7,867 bases of DNA, from positions 1 through 7,867 of the forward strand of contig URVR01000075.1 of the NCBI GenBank assembly GCA_900551355.1. Reading direction: 5' to 3'. Below, piece by piece: positions 6,519 through 7,867 of the stretch. Within the stretch, counting starts at the first letter, position 1. Every line of letters starts with the position of its first letter. The notes under the pieces were generated by a model. It searched no databases and had not been told where the DNA came from. It saw only the letters and a program-made list of their open reading frames with translations. The DNA comes from an uncultured Eubacteriales bacterium. Its GTDB lineage: Bacteria > Bacillota > Clostridia > Oscillospirales > Oscillospiraceae. Position numbers and translations under genes: made by a program.

Positions 6519-6547
6519 ATCTTACCGCGAGAAAAAAGTGATGTAAA
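6519..6547 (-). promoter_or_regulatory. Promoter of transporter copy 2
   Basis: On the minus strand TTTACA (6542-6547), a 17-base spacer and TAAGAT (6519-6524). Start is expected near 6512, giving a leader of about 45 bases that includes a small 5-bp hairpin (6492-6496 with 6505-6509) before the ribosome site. Confidence 0.62.
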
Positions 6548-6612
6548 TAAGGCGGGACGGTTCTTAGCGTGCGCTTGCCGCAGGGCCATTTTTCCTTTAT
6601 CCTCCTCATATA

Positions 6613-6630
6613 AAGCGTCTGTGAAGCGTC
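6613..6630 (-). promoter_or_regulatory. 7-4-7 direct repeat, candidate response-regulator site
   Basis: On the minus strand GACGCTT, CACA, GACGCTT: two identical 7-base repeats with an 11-base period. OmpR/PhoB-family regulators bind tandem half-sites with this spacing. It lies about 65 bases upstream of the copy 2 -35 element and downstream of the kdpE-like gene and its terminator. Function is inferred from geometry only. Confidence 0.35.
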
Positions 6631-6678
6631 AATGCGCATCGGCCGCGCTTTTCTTGTGGGGAAATATCCGGGACATAG

Positions 6679-6704
6679 AAAAACGCCCCGGATGGGGCGT
6701 TTTT
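6679..6704 (-). terminator. Intrinsic terminator after the response regulator
   Basis: CGCCCC/GGGGCG stem extended by five A:T pairs, with a 4-base loop. On the minus strand it ends in TTTTT about 20 bases after the regulator stop. Symmetric, so probably bidirectional. It separates the two-component operon from the transporter downstream. Confidence 0.88.
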
Positions 6705-6723
6705 AATTGAATATGTATGCGGC

Positions 6724-7431
6724 TCAGTCGCCCTCCCGCATGCGGTAGCCCACGCCCACCTCGGTGAAGATGTACTGGGGGTTGCCGGGGGTCGGCTCGA
6801 TCTTGCGGCGGATGTTGGCCATGTTCACCCGGAGGATCTGGTTGTCCGTCTTGGCCTTGGGGCCCCACAGCTCCCGGATGATGAAGTCGTAGGTCAGCAC
6901 CTTGCCGGCGTACTTGCCCAGAAGGGCCACGATCTTATACTCGTTGACGGTGAGCCCGGCGTTCTGGCCGTTCATCAGCACCTGGTGCTTGTCGTAGTCG
7001 ATGGTCAGGTCGCCGGTGACGAACTTGCCGGACTGGGCGATCTGCGTGTTGGACAGGGTGGTGCGGGTGTGGCGGATGGCCGTGCGGATGCGGGCCAGCA
7101 GCTCGGAGGTGCCGAAGGGCTTCACCAGATAATCGTCGGCGCCGTAGTCCAGCGCCTCCACCTTGTCGTGCTCATGGTTGCGGGCGGAGACCACCACGAC
7201 CGGCAGGTTCGACCACTTGCGGACAGCCTTCAGCACCTCCATGCCGTCCATGTCCGGCAGACCCAGGTCCAGCACGATCAGATCCGGACAGTGGGAGGCG
7301 ATCATGGTCAGAGCCTCCTCCCCGCTGCGGACGATAATGGTATCGTACCCGTTGGCCGTGAGGATCATGGAGATAAAGTTGCTGATGGACTGCTCATCCT
7401 CCACGATCAGTACCTTGTCTTTAATCTTCAT
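6724..7431 (-). CDS. kdpE: KdpE-like OmpR/PhoB-family response regulator
   Basis: A 235-residue two-domain regulator. The receiver domain (about 6-120) has the acidic pair E11/D12, the phospho-acceptor D55 in LDLGLPD, the switch residue S82 and K104. The winged-helix DNA-binding domain (about 130-232) ends in TEVGVGYR (223-230). The receiver wording (LDLGLPD, SAR, ALDYGADDYLVKPFG) and the TEVGVGYR ending resemble KdpE, which activates the high-affinity K+ ATPase operon when K+ or turgor is low. The start has AAAGGAG 6 bases upstream and overlaps the kinase gene by 11 bases, implying translational coupling. No kdpFABC genes are in the window, so the target is unproven; another OmpR-type role is possible. 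Confidence 0.88.
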   Translation of the reverse strand: MKIKDKVLIVEDEQSISNFISMILTANGYDTIIVRSGEEALTMIASHCPDLIVLDLGLPDMDGMEVLKAVRKWSNLPVVVVSARNHEHDKVEALDYGADDYLVKPFGTSELLARIRTAIRHTRTTLSNTQIAQSGKFVTGDLTIDYDKHQVLMNGQNAGLTVNEYKIVALLGKYAGKVLTYDFIIRELWGPKAKTDNQILRVNMANIRRKIEPTPGNPQYIFTEVGVGYRMREGD

Positions 7432-7826
7432 AGTCGTCTCCTTTCATGGGCAGCGTCACAGTGAAGCATGCGCCGCCGTCTTTTTTATTCTCTCCCCGAA
7501 TCGTTCCGCCGTGGGCCTGCACCACCGTGCGGCATACAGACAGGCCGATGCCCATGCTGCGCTTGCCGTCGCTGGTGCGGTCACTGCGGGCCGCGCCGTC
7601 AAATAACTTGCCCAGAAGGTGCAGCGGGATGCCCCTGCCGTTGTCGGCCACGGTGAACACCGCGTCCTCCCCCTGCTGCGTCAGCGCGATGTCGATGCGG
7701 CTGGTGCCGCCGTGGATCACCGCGTTTTCCATGAGGTTCACCAGCACCTGCTCGATGAGCAGCGGATCCATGGGCACCAGCATCAGCTCGTCCGGTACGG
7801 AGACCTGCACGTCCACATCGGGGTAG
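7421..7826 (-). CDS. kdpD: Sensor histidine kinase, KdpD-like, C-terminal part only
   Basis: Only the last 134 residues are present because the molecule ends at 7826. The preceding residues in that frame come from the adapter. The visible part is the HATPase_c ATP-binding domain: N-box around VLVNLMENA (28-36, N34 as Mg-ATP ligand), G1 box DNGRGI (61-66), F-box region LLGKLFDG (70-77) and G2 box MGIGLSV (91-97). The ending GGACFTVTLP (117-126) strongly recalls KdpD. The sensor region, membrane helices and phospho-accepting histidine lie outside the window, so a shorter KdpD-type kinase or another class is possible. It is encoded just upstream of, and overlaps, its probable partner regulator. 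Confidence 0.8.
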
Positions 7827-7867
7827 CTGTCTCTTATACACATCTCCGAGCCCACGAGACGTAGAGG
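7827..7867 (+). other. Nextera library adapter, P7/i7 side (artefact)
   Basis: This is not genomic. 7827-7845 is the reverse-complement Tn5 mosaic end, 7846-7860 the read-2 overhang complement, and 7861-7867 (GTAGAGG) the first seven bases of an i7 index as I recall the set. It creates spurious peptides such as SYTHLRAHET on the plus strand and MCIRDS on the minus strand. Confidence 0.98.

Noticed and set aside
6425..6589. 54-codon minus-strand frame with an upstream AGGAGG, overlapping the start of transporter copy 2
   Set aside because: The promoter of copy 2 lies inside it, the ribosome site is 11 bases from the ATG, and the peptide has no recognisable features. Not supportable without comparative data.

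Overview
The window is one assembled or sequenced molecule with Nextera-type library adapter at both ends (1-47 and 7827-7867). About 7.78 kb of genuine DNA lies between them (48-7826). The DNA is GC-rich, with strong AGGAGG-type ribosome binding sites, sigma-70/sigma-A-like promoters and compact stem-loop terminators. With the protein styles (AI-2E-family permease, YegS/DgkB-like lipid kinase, 11-helix NSS transporters, KdpDE-like pair), this suggests a high-GC Clostridia member of the Oscillospiraceae type, probably from a gut or similar anaerobic community. The taxonomy is inference. I saw no mobile element, tRNA, rRNA or CRISPR array.

Layout. A two-gene minus-strand operon at the left runs from an AI-2E-family membrane protein (512-1780) into a PaaI-type hotdog thioesterase (97-519), with start and stop overlapping by 8 bases. 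Its promoter lies back to back with that of a plus-strand diacylglycerol kinase-like lipid kinase (1980-2861). The kinase ends at a perfect 14-bp stem-loop shared with the convergent next gene. Two minus-strand paralogous sodium-dependent transporters of the neurotransmitter:sodium symporter (NSS) family follow, at 2931-4394 and 5001-6467. A 606-bp gap separates them, holding a terminator, repeats, phased T-tracts, a promoter and a structured leader. At the right end, a KdpE-like response regulator (6724-7431) overlaps the 3' end of a KdpD-like histidine kinase (7421-7826, cut off by the molecule end).

How the genes work together. Most are ordinary housekeeping or transport functions in separate transcription units. 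Each transporter copy has its own promoter and terminator, so the two are probably regulated independently. The kinase and regulator form a classic translationally coupled two-component pair. A 7-4-7 direct repeat with 11-bp period, the geometry used by OmpR/PhoB-family regulators, lies between the regulator gene and the promoter of the nearer transporter. This gives a testable but unproven regulatory link. I found no clear undescribed multi-gene system. The most interesting signals are the mosaic identity of the transporter pair, the loss of the usual NSS gating arginine in both copies, and the structure-rich gap between them.
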